A stretch of 64,000 bases of DNA from JAJFFW01 sp965263375. GTDB lineage: Bacteria > Pseudomonadota > Alphaproteobacteria > Caulobacterales > Parvularculaceae. The position numbers and the translations under genes were made by a program. Below, piece after piece: positions 25,669-34,630 of the stretch. The notes under the pieces are model-generated. The model saw nothing but the letters and a program-made list of their open reading frames with translations, was not told where the DNA came from and did not search any database. The stretch spans positions 1,116,001 through 1,180,000 of the forward strand of contig OZ253669.1 in the NCBI GenBank assembly GCA_965263375.1. Reading direction: 5' to 3'. The first letter of the stretch is position 1. Each line of letters begins with the position of its first letter.

Positions 25669-27211
25669 TGTTTTCGTGCCACTTGATTCTGCAGCGATAG
25701 CATTAGGGGCCGATGAGCTTGCTGCTGCACTGGCCGATAAAGCTCAACACAAAGGAATTAAGTTAAACCTGGTGCGTACTGGATCACGTGGGATGCATTG
25801 GCTAGAGCCATTGCTGGAAGTGGATAAGAACGGTGAGCGAATTGGTTTTGGTCCAGTGACGCAAGAGGATGCGGCCGCGCTTCTTGATGTCTTAGCGGAT
25901 GGTGCATCTAGCGCCAATATGCATGATAAGTTCTTGGGGCCTGTTGAAGAAATCCCGTTTATAAAAAAGCAGACACGATTAATTTTCTCAAAATGTGGCG
26001 TCATTGATCCGATTTGTCCAAAGGATTACGAGTCGCGTGGTGGGTTCGCGGGGTTAGATAAAGCGCTCAACATCGCCGGCGCTACAATATGTGATGAGGT
26101 CATGCAGTCGGGGCTTCGGGGGCGTGGCGGAGCTGGATTTCCAGCTGGCATTAAGTGGAACACTGTACATAATGCTGAAGGCGAACAGAAATACATTGTC
26201 ATCAATGCTGATGAAGGTGATAGTGGTACGTTTGCTGACCGAATGATTATGGAAGGTGATCCCTTTTGTTTGATAGAGGGGATGATAATCGCTGGGCTCG
26301 CTGTCGGTGCAACGCGGGGATATATTTATTTGCGGTCGGAATACCCAGTTGCGGAGAAAATATTAAATGCTGCCCTTGATGCGGCGCGCACATCTGGACT
26401 GCTTGGCGATGATATCCGCGGGACTGGGAAAGTGTTTAACATTGATCTGTTTATCGGTGCTGGAGCCTATATCTGTGGTGAAGAGACATCTCTTTTAAAC
26501 AGTCTAGAAGGGAAACGCGGGGAGGTGCGTTCAAAACCGCCTCTGCCCGCTTTGGAAGGACTTTTTGGTAAGCCCACCCTTGTTCACAACGTGATAACTA
26601 TTTGTTCTGTGCCCGCCATTTTAGACAAAGGGGCGAAATATTATCGTGATCTCGGCGTTGGCGATTCAACGGGGACTATGCCTTTCCAATTAGCGGGCAA
26701 CGTTAAATGCGGCGGGCTATTCGAGGCGCCTTTTGGTATGACGCTGCACGAATTGGTGAAAGAAATTGGCGGTGGTACATTAACGAACAGACCTATTCGG
26801 GCGGTGCAGATGGGCGGCCCGCTTGGCGCTTATATGCCCGTAAAGTTATTCAACCTTACGGTTGATTACGAGACAATGTCTACTGTAGGCCATGGTGGTT
26901 TGGTTGTCTTTGATGAAAGTATCGACCTTCTCGAACAGGCCCATTACGCTTTTGAGTTTTGTGCTGAAGAATCTTGCGGTAAGTGTACGCCTTGCAGAAT
27001 TGGGGCTGTGCGGGGGCGGGAAGTTATCGAGCGGATAAGACATGATGTCGATCGTGAGCAAAATCTGACAGTTTTAGAAGATCTTTGCGAGCTTATGATT
27101 GATGGGTCACTCTGTGCCATGGGCGGGATGACGCCGGTACCCGTACAAAGTGCTGTTAAACACTTCCCTGAAGATTTCGGGATTGCTCCCGCCAAAGCGT
27201 CAAGCAAATAA
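25655..27211 (+). CDS. fdsB: NAD-dependent formate dehydrogenase beta subunit (NuoF-like)
   Basis: The NAD-binding, FMN and [4Fe-4S] subunit that reduces NAD. 518 residues: an N-terminal thioredoxin-like domain (about 1-115, lacking clear cluster cysteines), the NuoF FMN/NADH domain with LRGRGGAGFPAGIKW and NADEGDSGTF and GAYICGEETSLLNSLEG, and the C-terminal ESCGKCTPCRIG...C motif that binds a 4Fe-4S cluster. The fusion of the two domains separates FdsB from complex I NuoF. It overlaps fdsG by 14 bases and precedes fdsA by 38. Confidence 0.95.
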   Translation: MNALNVFVPLDSAAIALGADELAAALADKAQHKGIKLNLVRTGSRGMHWLEPLLEVDKNGERIGFGPVTQEDAAALLDVLADGASSANMHDKFLGPVEEIPFIKKQTRLIFSKCGVIDPICPKDYESRGGFAGLDKALNIAGATICDEVMQSGLRGRGGAGFPAGIKWNTVHNAEGEQKYIVINADEGDSGTFADRMIMEGDPFCLIEGMIIAGLAVGATRGYIYLRSEYPVAEKILNAALDAARTSGLLGDDIRGTGKVFNIDLFIGAGAYICGEETSLLNSLEGKRGEVRSKPPLPALEGLFGKPTLVHNVITICSVPAILDKGAKYYRDLGVGDSTGTMPFQLAGNVKCGGLFEAPFGMTLHELVKEIGGGTLTNRPIRAVQMGGPLGAYMPVKLFNLTVDYETMSTVGHGGLVVFDESIDLLEQAHYAFEFCAEESCGKCTPCRIGAVRGREVIERIRHDVDREQNLTVLEDLCELMIDGSLCAMGGMTPVPVQSAVKHFPEDFGIAPAKASSK

Positions 27212-27249
27212 AATTAGGCCGAAATGGCTCGAATATGGAGAAATCGACG

Positions 27250-30102
27250 ATGGCTTTATTGAGGGAAACTGATTTTGGTACGCCAGAACCAAAAAGCGAT
27301 GAAACAGTTACCGTCGAGATTGATGGTTTTTCTGTTGCGGTTGCTGTAGGGAGTAGCGTCATGCGCGCTGCCCAAGAAATTGGAATATCTATTCCTAAGC
27401 TTTGCGCTACCGATTCTTTAAATTCTTACGGTTCCTGTCGCCTCTGCCTTGTTGATATAGACGGAGCTAAGGGAACGCCAGCATCATGCACGACGCCAGT
27501 AAGAGAAGGGATGGTAATTAGAACGCAAACGGATAGGCTGGCGAAATTACGGCGCGGCGTGATGGAGTTATATATTTCAGATCATCCGCTTGATTGCCTT
27601 ACCTGTTCAGATAATGGCGACTGTGAGCTACAAGATATGGCGGGTGTGGTTGGTTTGCGTGATGTGCGTTATGGCTATGATGGCGCATCCCATCTAGAGG
27701 CGCAAAAAGATCAGAGCAACCCCTATTTTGACTTTGACCCCTCAAAATGTATTGTGTGTTCGCGCTGTGTGCGTGCATGCGATGAAATTCAAGGGACATT
27801 AGCGTTAACAATCGATGGGCGCGGTTTCGACTCAAAAGTTACTGTCGCCGGAGAAAACTTTTTTGATAGTGAATGTGTGTCTTGCGGCGCATGTGTTCAA
27901 GCTTGTCCAACTGCGACACTACAGGAAAAATCTGTTGTGGAGCATGGGGTTCCTGATCGTACAGTTTTAACGACCTGTGCTTATTGCGGTGTTGGTTGTT
28001 CTTTCAAGGCGGAAATGAAGGGCGACCAGGTCGTTCGTATGGTCCCCCATAAAGATGGCAAGGCAAATCATGGCCATTCTTGCGTTAAAGGTCGTTTCGC
28101 TTGGGGGTACGCCACCCATAAAGATCGGATTACATCTCCAATGGTTCGTGAAAAGATCACAGACCCTTGGCGTGAAGTAAGTTGGGAAGAAGCCATAGAG
28201 TTTGCGGCCCGACGTCTCAAGGCTACGCAAACTAAATATGGCCGCAAGTCAATAGGCGCTATTTCATCATCACGCTGCACGATTGAAGAGGTCTGGGCGG
28301 TCGTTAAAATGGTTCGTACTGCATTTGGCAATAATAATATTGATACATGTGCGCGGGTTTGCCATTCTCCTACCGGTTATGGTCTAAAACAAACATACGG
28401 CACATCTGCGGGTACCCAAGACTTTGACAGCGTCGAAGAAGCTGATGTTATTCTTGTTATAGGGGCGAACCCAACGGATGCTCACCCTGTATTTGGATCG
28501 CAGATGAAGCGCCGACTGCGCGAAGGGGCAAAATTGATCGTAATTGATCCGCGTGCAATTGACCTCATTAAAACACCCCATGTTGAAGCGTCTTACCACT
28601 TGCCTTTAAGGCCAGGAACAAATGTCGCCATGGTCAATGCTTTTGCTCATGTCGCGGTCGTTGATGGGTTGCTTGATGAAGCCTTTGTGAAGGAGCGGTG
28701 TGATTTGGCATCATTCCGTGAGTGGGTTGCTTTTATTCGTAGGGAAGAAAACGCGCCTGAGGCGGTGGCGGAAGTAACGGGTGTTTGTGCAAAGGATATT
28801 CGGGCTGCTGCGCGACTTTATGCCAGCGACGGCAAGGCGGCGATATATTACGGTCTTGGCGTAACTGAACATAGTCAAGGCTCTACGATGGTAATGGGGA
28901 TGGCCAATCTTGCAATGGCGACGGGTAATATCGGTCAGCGTGGTGTTGGTGTAAACCCTCTTCGGGGACAAAATAACGTACAAGGATCTTGTGATATGGG
29001 GTCTTTTCCCCATGAATTTTCCGGCTATCGCCATGTTTCAGATGATTCAGCTAGGCTGCTTTTTGAAAAAGCTTGGGGGCGCGGACAGGATGCGGAACCT
29101 GGTTATCGTATCCCAAATATGTTCGATGAGGCGTGTAAGGGGGGCTTTAAAGGTCTTTACGTGCAGGGCGAAGATATAGCTCAATCTGATCCCGACACCC
29201 AGCATGTTGAAGCTGCTTTGAAAGAAATGGACATTATTATTGTTCAAGACTTGTTTATGAATGAGACGGCGCGATTTGCGCATGTGTTCTTACCCGGAAC
29301 ATCATTTTTGGAAAAAGATGGCTGCTTTATAAATGCTGAACGGAGGATTAACCGTGTACGTCCCGTGATGAAGTCTAAAACAGGGGCTCAAGAATGGGAA
29401 GCGACACAAATGCTTACAAACGCCCTTGGTTACGAGCAAATGAATTATGAAAATGCCGCTGAAATTATGGATGAAATTGCTGCTCTAACGCCTACTTTTG
29501 CCCATGTGTCACATAAGATGCTTGATGATAAAGGCAGCGTGCAGTGGCCTTGTAATGATGCTGCGCCAGAAGGTACGCCTATTATGCATACAGATGGTTT
29601 TGTTCGCGGCAAAGGTCTTTTTGTGCAAACAGAGTATGTTCCAACAACGGAGAAAACAAATAGGAAATTCCCCCTTATTCTTACCACAGGGCGGATTTTG
29701 TCTCATTACAATGTTGGCGCGCAAACGCGGCGCACTTCGAATTCAGTATGGCACGAAGAAGATGTCCTGGAAATTCATCCGTCAGATGCGCAATCGCGTG
29801 GAATTCAAACTGGGCATTGGGTTTGTGTAAAGAGTCGTAAGGGTGAAACATCACTGAAAGCGTTGGTTTCAGAACGAATGGCGCCGGGCGTTGTCTATAC
29901 GACTTTTCATCACCCAGAAACCGGCGCCAATGTTGTCACAACCGGAAATTCAGATTGGGCGACGAACTGCCCAGAATACAAGGTCACGGCGGTCGAAGTG
30001 ACACCTGCTAATCATAAATCTCCTTGGCAAGAAGATTACGAAGCAATTTCACCAGAAATGCGCCGTATTATGCAAAACGGCGTTAAGGTCACGGCGGAGT
30101 GA
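27250..30102 (+). CDS. fdsA: Molybdenum-dependent NAD-linked formate dehydrogenase alpha subunit
   Basis: The catalytic subunit: oxidises formate to CO2 at a bis-MGD molybdenum centre. 950 residues. The N-terminal NuoG-like part has a [2Fe-2S] domain (GSCRLCLVDIDG), a His-Cys3 cluster (DHPLDCLTCSDNGDCELQ) and ferredoxin-type sites (CIVCSRCVRACDE and CVSCGACVQACPT). The molybdopterin domain begins with TTCAYCGVGCSF, another 4Fe-4S site. The molybdenum ligand Cys371 with His372 occurs in ARVCHSPTGYG; the C-terminal MopB-CT domain has THH-type PETGANVVTTGNSDW. I chose ATG 27250, which has GGAG 9 bases upstream, over ATG 27235. It ends immediately before fdhD. Confidence 0.97.
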   Translation: MALLRETDFGTPEPKSDETVTVEIDGFSVAVAVGSSVMRAAQEIGISIPKLCATDSLNSYGSCRLCLVDIDGAKGTPASCTTPVREGMVIRTQTDRLAKLRRGVMELYISDHPLDCLTCSDNGDCELQDMAGVVGLRDVRYGYDGASHLEAQKDQSNPYFDFDPSKCIVCSRCVRACDEIQGTLALTIDGRGFDSKVTVAGENFFDSECVSCGACVQACPTATLQEKSVVEHGVPDRTVLTTCAYCGVGCSFKAEMKGDQVVRMVPHKDGKANHGHSCVKGRFAWGYATHKDRITSPMVREKITDPWREVSWEEAIEFAARRLKATQTKYGRKSIGAISSSRCTIEEVWAVVKMVRTAFGNNNIDTCARVCHSPTGYGLKQTYGTSAGTQDFDSVEEADVILVIGANPTDAHPVFGSQMKRRLREGAKLIVIDPRAIDLIKTPHVEASYHLPLRPGTNVAMVNAFAHVAVVDGLLDEAFVKERCDLASFREWVAFIRREENAPEAVAEVTGVCAKDIRAAARLYASDGKAAIYYGLGVTEHSQGSTMVMGMANLAMATGNIGQRGVGVNPLRGQNNVQGSCDMGSFPHEFSGYRHVSDDSARLLFEKAWGRGQDAEPGYRIPNMFDEACKGGFKGLYVQGEDIAQSDPDTQHVEAALKEMDIIIVQDLFMNETARFAHVFLPGTSFLEKDGCFINAERRINRVRPVMKSKTGAQEWEATQMLTNALGYEQMNYENAAEIMDEIAALTPTFAHVSHKMLDDKGSVQWPCNDAAPEGTPIMHTDGFVRGKGLFVQTEYVPTTEKTNRKFPLILTTGRILSHYNVGAQTRRTSNSVWHEEDVLEIHPSDAQSRGIQTGHWVCVKSRKGETSLKALVSERMAPGVVYTTFHHPETGANVVTTGNSDWATNCPEYKVTAVEVTPANHKSPWQEDYEAISPEMRRIMQNGVKVTAE

Positions 30103-30909
30103 ATGTTGACCTTTCGTTACTTTGGCAAAGCGCCGCCAGCAGCACGACAAGCCGAGCTTAGTAATGGCAGGTGGCGCGTTCCGGAAGAAACGCCAATTGC
30201 TTTCGTTTACAATGGGCGTCATTATGCAGTGATGTTGGCGACGCCTACTGACATTGAAGACTACGCAGTTGGCTTTTCTTTAACTGAGCGTGTTGTTGAT
30301 CATCTTAGCGAGATAAGCTCTGTCGATATCCATCAAAGTGAGCGTGGAGTTGAACTTCATCTTTCTATACATTCAGAAAAGCTTGAGCGTCTTGATATTC
30401 GCCAACAGCGGCGTAATTTGGTTGGGCGCACTGGGTGCGGTGTTTGTGGCTTAGAAAATGCGGAGGTTTTTTTTGAACGCCTTCCTAAAGTAACGAAAGA
30501 ACTCCTAATGCTGAATAAGGGGGCAGTAAAAAATGCCTTTCAAGCATTGCCACAATTCCAGAAATTAAATTCTGAAACACGAGCTGTTCATGCCGCTGCT
30601 TGGTGTGGCTTAGCGGGCGAAATAATTATGGTTCGTGAAGACGTCGGCCGTCATAATGCATTGGACAAGCTTCTAGGGGCGGTAGCTAAGGAGGGATTTA
30701 AGATGGCTCACGGTTTTGTCTTGATGTCGAGCCGCTGTTCTTATGAAATAATTGAAAAGGCAGCACGCTTGAATGTGCGCGCGGTTGTATCAATTTCCGC
30801 ACCTACAGCGTTTGCAATACGTAAGGCTGGGGAGGCGAATATATCTTTATACGCTCGTTCTGGTGCAGAAGTCGTGCAAGTTAATTCTTTAAGCTTGGAT
30901 AAAGTTTAA
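30103..30909 (+). CDS. fdhD: Formate dehydrogenase accessory sulfurtransferase FdhD
   Basis: Transfers sulfur from a cysteine desulfurase to the molybdenum cofactor of FdsA, which is required for activity. The CGVCG motif carries the catalytic Cys112 and Cys115; further landmarks are ETRAVHAAAW, EDVGRHNALDKL and the C-terminal SAPTAFAIRKA. Its ATG directly abuts the fdsA stop codon (no gap), so translation is coupled. In other fds operons a small delta subunit (fdsD) follows; none is seen here. Confidence 0.95.
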   Translation: MLTFRYFGKAPPAARQAELSNGRWRVPEETPIAFVYNGRHYAVMLATPTDIEDYAVGFSLTERVVDHLSEISSVDIHQSERGVELHLSIHSEKLERLDIRQQRRNLVGRTGCGVCGLENAEVFFERLPKVTKELLMLNKGAVKNAFQALPQFQKLNSETRAVHAAAWCGLAGEIIMVREDVGRHNALDKLLGAVAKEGFKMAHGFVLMSSRCSYEIIEKAARLNVRAVVSISAPTAFAIRKAGEANISLYARSGAEVVQVNSLSLDKV

Positions 30910-30956
30910 CAGTTTGAGGGGTAAAAATTGTTGTCTGTGCTTTATCATTTCGAGTC

Positions 30957-30982
30957 TGCCGGGCGATACCCGCCATCTTTTT
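30957..30982 (+). terminator. Terminator candidate closing the fds operon
   Basis: TGCCGGG (30957-30963) pairs with CCCGCCA (30969-30975) with one C-C mismatch, and is followed by TCTTTTTATT. It is 48 bases after the fdhD stop. Confidence 0.5.
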
Positions 30983-31039
30983 ATTGATAATCGTTGTTTT
31001 GGCTTGCAGATATGACATTAAGCCATCGCCGACCTTAGC

Positions 31040-31258
31040 TTATTTCGCAAGTTTTGAGATTTGCTCTATAAAATCGTCGAAGATCTCATTCGGTACATGT
31101 ACTCGCTTAGCCGCGATGCGTATGTGGCCAGAGTTTCGAAAGGTTGCCCAAAAGACTAAGTGTGCTGTTTCGGCAATATCAATGTCATTTAACACTATAG
31201 CAGGAACATTCCCGTCAAGCTGTTTTTTCTCGCCTGATAATTTGTATCGAATGACCAT
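31040..31258 (-). CDS. Small hypothetical protein, doubtful
   Basis: A 72-codon frame with a protein-like composition (VLNDIDIAETAHLVFW and ending IFDDFIEQISKLAK), starting with ATG but with no ribosome-binding site. No family is recognised and no signal peptide or membrane helix is visible. It lies on the minus strand between the fds operon and the first dehydratase gene, in the same direction as the latter but downstream of it by about 80 bp. It is either a small unknown gene or chance; the remaining bases of 30910-31337 hold the fds terminator and nothing else seen. Confidence 0.3.
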   Translation of the reverse strand: MVIRYKLSGEKKQLDGNVPAIVLNDIDIAETAHLVFWATFRNSGHIRIAAKRVHVPNEIFDDFIEQISKLAK

Positions 31259-31337
31259 ATAGTATTTCGGAAAACATTCCGTGCTATGATATATAATCCA
31301 ATAGGTATATTTCTACCGTGCGAAACAGTGAACTTTC

Positions 31338-32567
31338 CTACCAATTGGTGAAAGAACCATCATCACGGAATAGTTGAGGAACGCCTATTTCGAACTCTGT
31401 TATTTCCTCGACCAATTTCACGTGTTGAGGCTCGAAGATTACACCCAATCCGGGGCGATCATTGGCGTATAATTTTCCTTCGACCAAATCATAGGATTCG
31501 GGGAGGTGAGGCATGTTTGGGCGATCTTTTCCAAACATTTCCATAAGAACAGGGCCGGGATAAGAAATATTTGCGTGCACTAACGCGGCGGTCGCGATAG
31601 GCCCGGTAAAATGTGGACACTGGCCAATATTATGCGTTTCGCACATTGCGGCGATTTTCATGTACTCCGTTATTCCCCCTGTGTTGGGGAGAGAGATTCG
31701 GTTGTAGTCAATAAGGTTTTGCTCAATTAAATCCAGAATATCCCATTTATCGCCAAAGTGTTCTCCTGCGGCTATCGGCGAATTTAATTTATTGCGCAGG
31801 TGCTTGTACAATGCTGGATATTCGCTGCGAGTTGCGTCCTCAATAAAAAAGGGTGCTAAATCTTCTAGCATACTCGCTAAACGGATTGAATAAGGATGAT
31901 CTAGTCGTGTGTGGAAGTCTATGCACCAATCAGCTTCAGAACCAATTGCATTGCGAATTTTCGCGCACATATCATACGTATCAAGAATAGCTTTGTTAGA
32001 ATTAAATGGTTCACCAGCACGCGGGTCAGCGACACTGACACGAAAAGCGCGATAGCCATAATCGATACAGCGTTTAGCGCAATCTTCGATTGGGCTATTG
32101 GGGGCTTCTTCTGCATCAAAAGCTGTTGAATAACACTCTATGTAATCTCGAGATTTTCCGCCTAAAAGAGCCCAAACAGGCACGCCAAGTATTTTCCCTT
32201 TGATGTCCCACAGCGCCATATCAAGTGCGCCAAGAGCGTGAACTTTTTCCCGGCCTGGCGGATAAAAATGCCCGCGATACATAGTGTTCCAAAGGCGTTC
32301 AATGTTAAGCGGATTTTGCCCAATTATCAGTCCGGCCATTTGTTTTGTTAAAAATGCCGTTCCGCCTTCGCCAATTCCGGTTATGCCAGTATTGGTCTCT
32401 ATGGTCACTATATTCGCGCTTTGATTAACCATCGAACGCCACGGCCACTCGTAATATCTAATGCGGGTGATCTTTGTATCGCGCAGCGCATCAGCCATTT
32501 CGGCCGGTGAATTCAATGGAGCGGCAGTTTTTTTTATGTCTGATAAAGTGTTTTTTGAAGAGGGCAT
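31338..32567 (-). CDS. Enolase-superfamily dehydratase (mandelate racemase/muconate lactonising type)
   Basis: A sugar-acid dehydratase or cycloisomerase with an N-terminal capping domain and a C-terminal TIM barrel. Superfamily features are LGALDMALWDIKGKILGVPVWALLGGK between the domains, then metal ligands Asp in CIDFHTRLD, Glu in FFIEDATRSE and Glu in AAGEHFGDKW, plus a late His in CPHFTGP. The DFHTRLD and IEDATRSE style resembles the galactonate/mannonate dehydratase branches. I prefer the ATG at 32567; the frame extends to a TTG at 32630 without a ribosome-binding site, and an ATG at 32495 is also possible. The gene is divergent from the ABC importer operon and has a TTCA-N4-TGAA dyad upstream. 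Substrate unknown. Confidence 0.85.
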   Translation of the reverse strand: MPSSKNTLSDIKKTAAPLNSPAEMADALRDTKITRIRYYEWPWRSMVNQSANIVTIETNTGITGIGEGGTAFLTKQMAGLIIGQNPLNIERLWNTMYRGHFYPPGREKVHALGALDMALWDIKGKILGVPVWALLGGKSRDYIECYSTAFDAEEAPNSPIEDCAKRCIDYGYRAFRVSVADPRAGEPFNSNKAILDTYDMCAKIRNAIGSEADWCIDFHTRLDHPYSIRLASMLEDLAPFFIEDATRSEYPALYKHLRNKLNSPIAAGEHFGDKWDILDLIEQNLIDYNRISLPNTGGITEYMKIAAMCETHNIGQCPHFTGPIATAALVHANISYPGPVLMEMFGKDRPNMPHLPESYDLVEGKLYANDRPGLGVIFEPQHVKLVEEITEFEIGVPQLFRDDGSFTNW

Positions 32568-32739
32568 GCAATTATTTCTCAGTAAGCGCGATGTTGAATT
32601 GATGTTGTGTTCGTTTTTGCTTTTTATCAAGAGGCTTTGATTTCCACAAATTGAAGTGTTGCTTTGCCTACGAGAAGGCTAAAATTTGCTTGCTATTTCC
32701 CTATGATTGAGGCGGAAAAATGGAGAATTTCTCAATCGG

Positions 32740-32753
32740 TTCAATAATGAATA
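32740..32753. promoter_or_regulatory. Candidate operator, dyad TTCA-N4-TGAA (dehydratase side)
   Basis: TTCAATAATGAATA, a perfect 4-4-4 dyad (TTCA ATAA TGAA), about 170 bases upstream of the 31338-32567 gene start. The same pattern recurs at other promoters of the island; the IclR protein encoded at 38346-39125 is the likely ligand by position. Confidence 0.5.
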
Positions 32754-32947
32754 GGCCCGAAAATGCATAGGTATAACCCTAAAAGAAAGGCGTTAATCTG
32801 TTGAATTAAAGAGGGTTTAACGAGCCCAAATGCTTACAGTTAGCTCAAAACTTACTTAGTTCGTTGGCGCGCATAAAACCCGTGGGGCTCATAGATTTAG
32901 ATATGGTCTTTTTATAGGGTTGACGAATACGGGGTTTTGACGCAAGG

Positions 32948-32983
32948 TTCACAAATGAATTATATATAGTTCAATAACGAATA
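32948..32983. promoter_or_regulatory. Tandem candidate operators upstream of the ABC importer
   Basis: Two copies 22 bases apart, about two helical turns: TTCACAAATGAATT at 32948-32961 (perfect dyad) and TTCAATAACGAATA at 32970-32983 (one base off). The phasing suits cooperative binding on one face of the helix. Confidence 0.55.
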
Positions 32984-33190
32984 AACGAGAAGAGCTCGGG
33001 GCACTGTGCTTTGAGTGTCCGTAAAAGTTAGCCGAGAAAATCGGCAGCTCAAAAAAATAAAAATGAACATGATCTGTTGGGTGGGATCAATGAGTTGAAA
33101 TTGACATCATTAAGCTTTGATTGCAGGTCTTCCATATAGGGCGTCGCCAGGGTAGCGCTCACTTTGAAAAAATGGCCGTAGGGTAAAATC

Positions 33191-34438
33191 TTGAACTTTG
33201 TTATTGGCATACTCTTTTCGATATTAGTTCTATTTACTAATGGATATGCTGAAGACGTTGATATTTTAGCAATTGTGATTACGGAACGTGAGCGACAAGA
33301 AATCGATCGTATTGTTCATAAGTATGAAGAGGCTAACCCAGACATAAATGTCAACTTTATGTTTATGGACGACATTTCCATGCAGCTTAAATTACCAAGC
33401 CTTATGTACTCGGAATTTAAACCTGATGCATACTACACTTGGAGCGGCGGCATGCTGCAAGAACAAGCTAAGGCTGGCTGGCTTCGTTCTGTAGACGATG
33501 TAATGTCAAAAGAATGTCGGAATTCTTTTACAGATATCACTCTGGCTGCGCTTTCCTATAATGGAAAACAGGTAGGCATCCCAAAATATGTTTCAGAGCT
33601 TGCCCTTTGGTATAATAAAGATCTCGCAAAAAAGGTGGGGGTCGACCCTGAAAAAATTGAGACTTGGGAAGATTTTTTAGCCCAAGTAAAAAAAGCCAAA
33701 GAGGCTGGGGTAACGCCGATAATTGTTTCGGGAAAAAGTTGGTACACATTACAATTTTGGTATTCATATATAGCAGTGCGAATTGTCGGTAAGAAAGGGT
33801 TTGAAGACGCCTTGGCGGGACGAAATGGTGGGTTTAATAATCCTAAATGGGTTCGGGTCGGCCGGGAATTGCAACGACTAGCGGCCCTTGATCCATTTCA
33901 GCCGGGGTATCTAGGTTCATCTTGGGACAAGGCCGTTGGGCTTTTCGGCAACGGAGAAGGTTTATTCACGCTTTCAGGGAATTGGGTGTATAATGAACAT
34001 AGATCAGCTTCCATAACTGGGAAGGGGTTGTCTGATTCTCAATTAGGGATGATATCATTTCCTGTGATTGTTAAGGGGAATGATGGAGAGCGGGCCACAT
34101 TTGGAGGGATAGATGGTTTTGCTTTCACCAACGGCAGTTCAGACGCCGCAGTTGACTTCATGTGTTATTATTTAAGTGAAGAAAACCAGCGCCGTGCGGC
34201 TGAAATGGGATTGTGGATTCCGGCCGGTAAGACAGCTGGGGGTGCTTTAAAAAACCCCTTCTACAGAAAGGTTGTTCAGAATTTAGGAGCGTCTTCCTGG
34301 CACCAAATTTTTGATAGTTATTTGTCGGTGCGAAGCGCGGCGACTATGGGCGACGTTGCTGTTGACCTTGTTGCAGGGTGGATAACGCCTGAGGAGGCCG
34401 CAAGAATGCTTGAAGAATCTGTTGCTTTTGATCGATGA
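33191..34438 (+). CDS. ABC sugar transporter, extracellular solute-binding protein (family 1)
   Basis: A periplasmic receptor that delivers a carbohydrate to the importer encoded just downstream. Signal peptide about 1-20 (FVIGILFSILVLFTNGYA). The mature protein has the family-1 pattern of glycoside and oligosaccharide binders: an early YEEANPDINV strand, YYTWSGGML, ELALWYNKDLAKKVGV and a GDV-AVDLVAG-WITPEEAA-type C-terminus. The start is TTG 33191, the only in-frame start that keeps the signal peptide; the ribosome-binding site is weak (GTAGGG). There is a 190-bp gap to the ATPase gene. Substrate probably a mono- or oligosaccharide, not predictable further. Confidence 0.9.
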   Translation: MNFVIGILFSILVLFTNGYAEDVDILAIVITERERQEIDRIVHKYEEANPDINVNFMFMDDISMQLKLPSLMYSEFKPDAYYTWSGGMLQEQAKAGWLRSVDDVMSKECRNSFTDITLAALSYNGKQVGIPKYVSELALWYNKDLAKKVGVDPEKIETWEDFLAQVKKAKEAGVTPIIVSGKSWYTLQFWYSYIAVRIVGKKGFEDALAGRNGGFNNPKWVRVGRELQRLAALDPFQPGYLGSSWDKAVGLFGNGEGLFTLSGNWVYNEHRSASITGKGLSDSQLGMISFPVIVKGNDGERATFGGIDGFAFTNGSSDAAVDFMCYYLSEENQRRAAEMGLWIPAGKTAGGALKNPFYRKVVQNLGASSWHQIFDSYLSVRSAATMGDVAVDLVAGWITPEEAARMLEESVAFDR

Positions 34439-34630
34439 ATTAAACTAGCAATACAAGAGCCTTGTTAAACAGTAAGCTGAGTTAATGTTCTAAGCATAGC
34501 GATTGACCTGATTCCATTTGTCAAAAAATTTAATAGACGTAAGAAGGTTAGACTGTTTGATTTGTTATAATGTGATAAGACGTTTCTTGCTTAATTCTTA
34601 ATTAGAAGTTGAACTTTGGCGACCAACCTT

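Larger units (their letters stand above)
32568..33190. promoter_or_regulatory. Divergent control region between dehydratase and ABC importer
   Basis: A 620-bp non-coding region between two operons of the sugar island, holding three copies of a TTCA-N4-(T/C)GAA dyad at 32740, 32948 and 32970. The plus-strand part after 33000 is a long untranslated leader containing a small hairpin (GCCGA...TCGGC near 33033-33047) that is followed by A-rich sequence. No gene was seen. Confidence 0.5.

Noticed and set aside
31040..31258. The small frame as the missing formate dehydrogenase delta subunit
   Set aside because: It is on the opposite strand to the operon and lacks the pattern remembered for FdsD.
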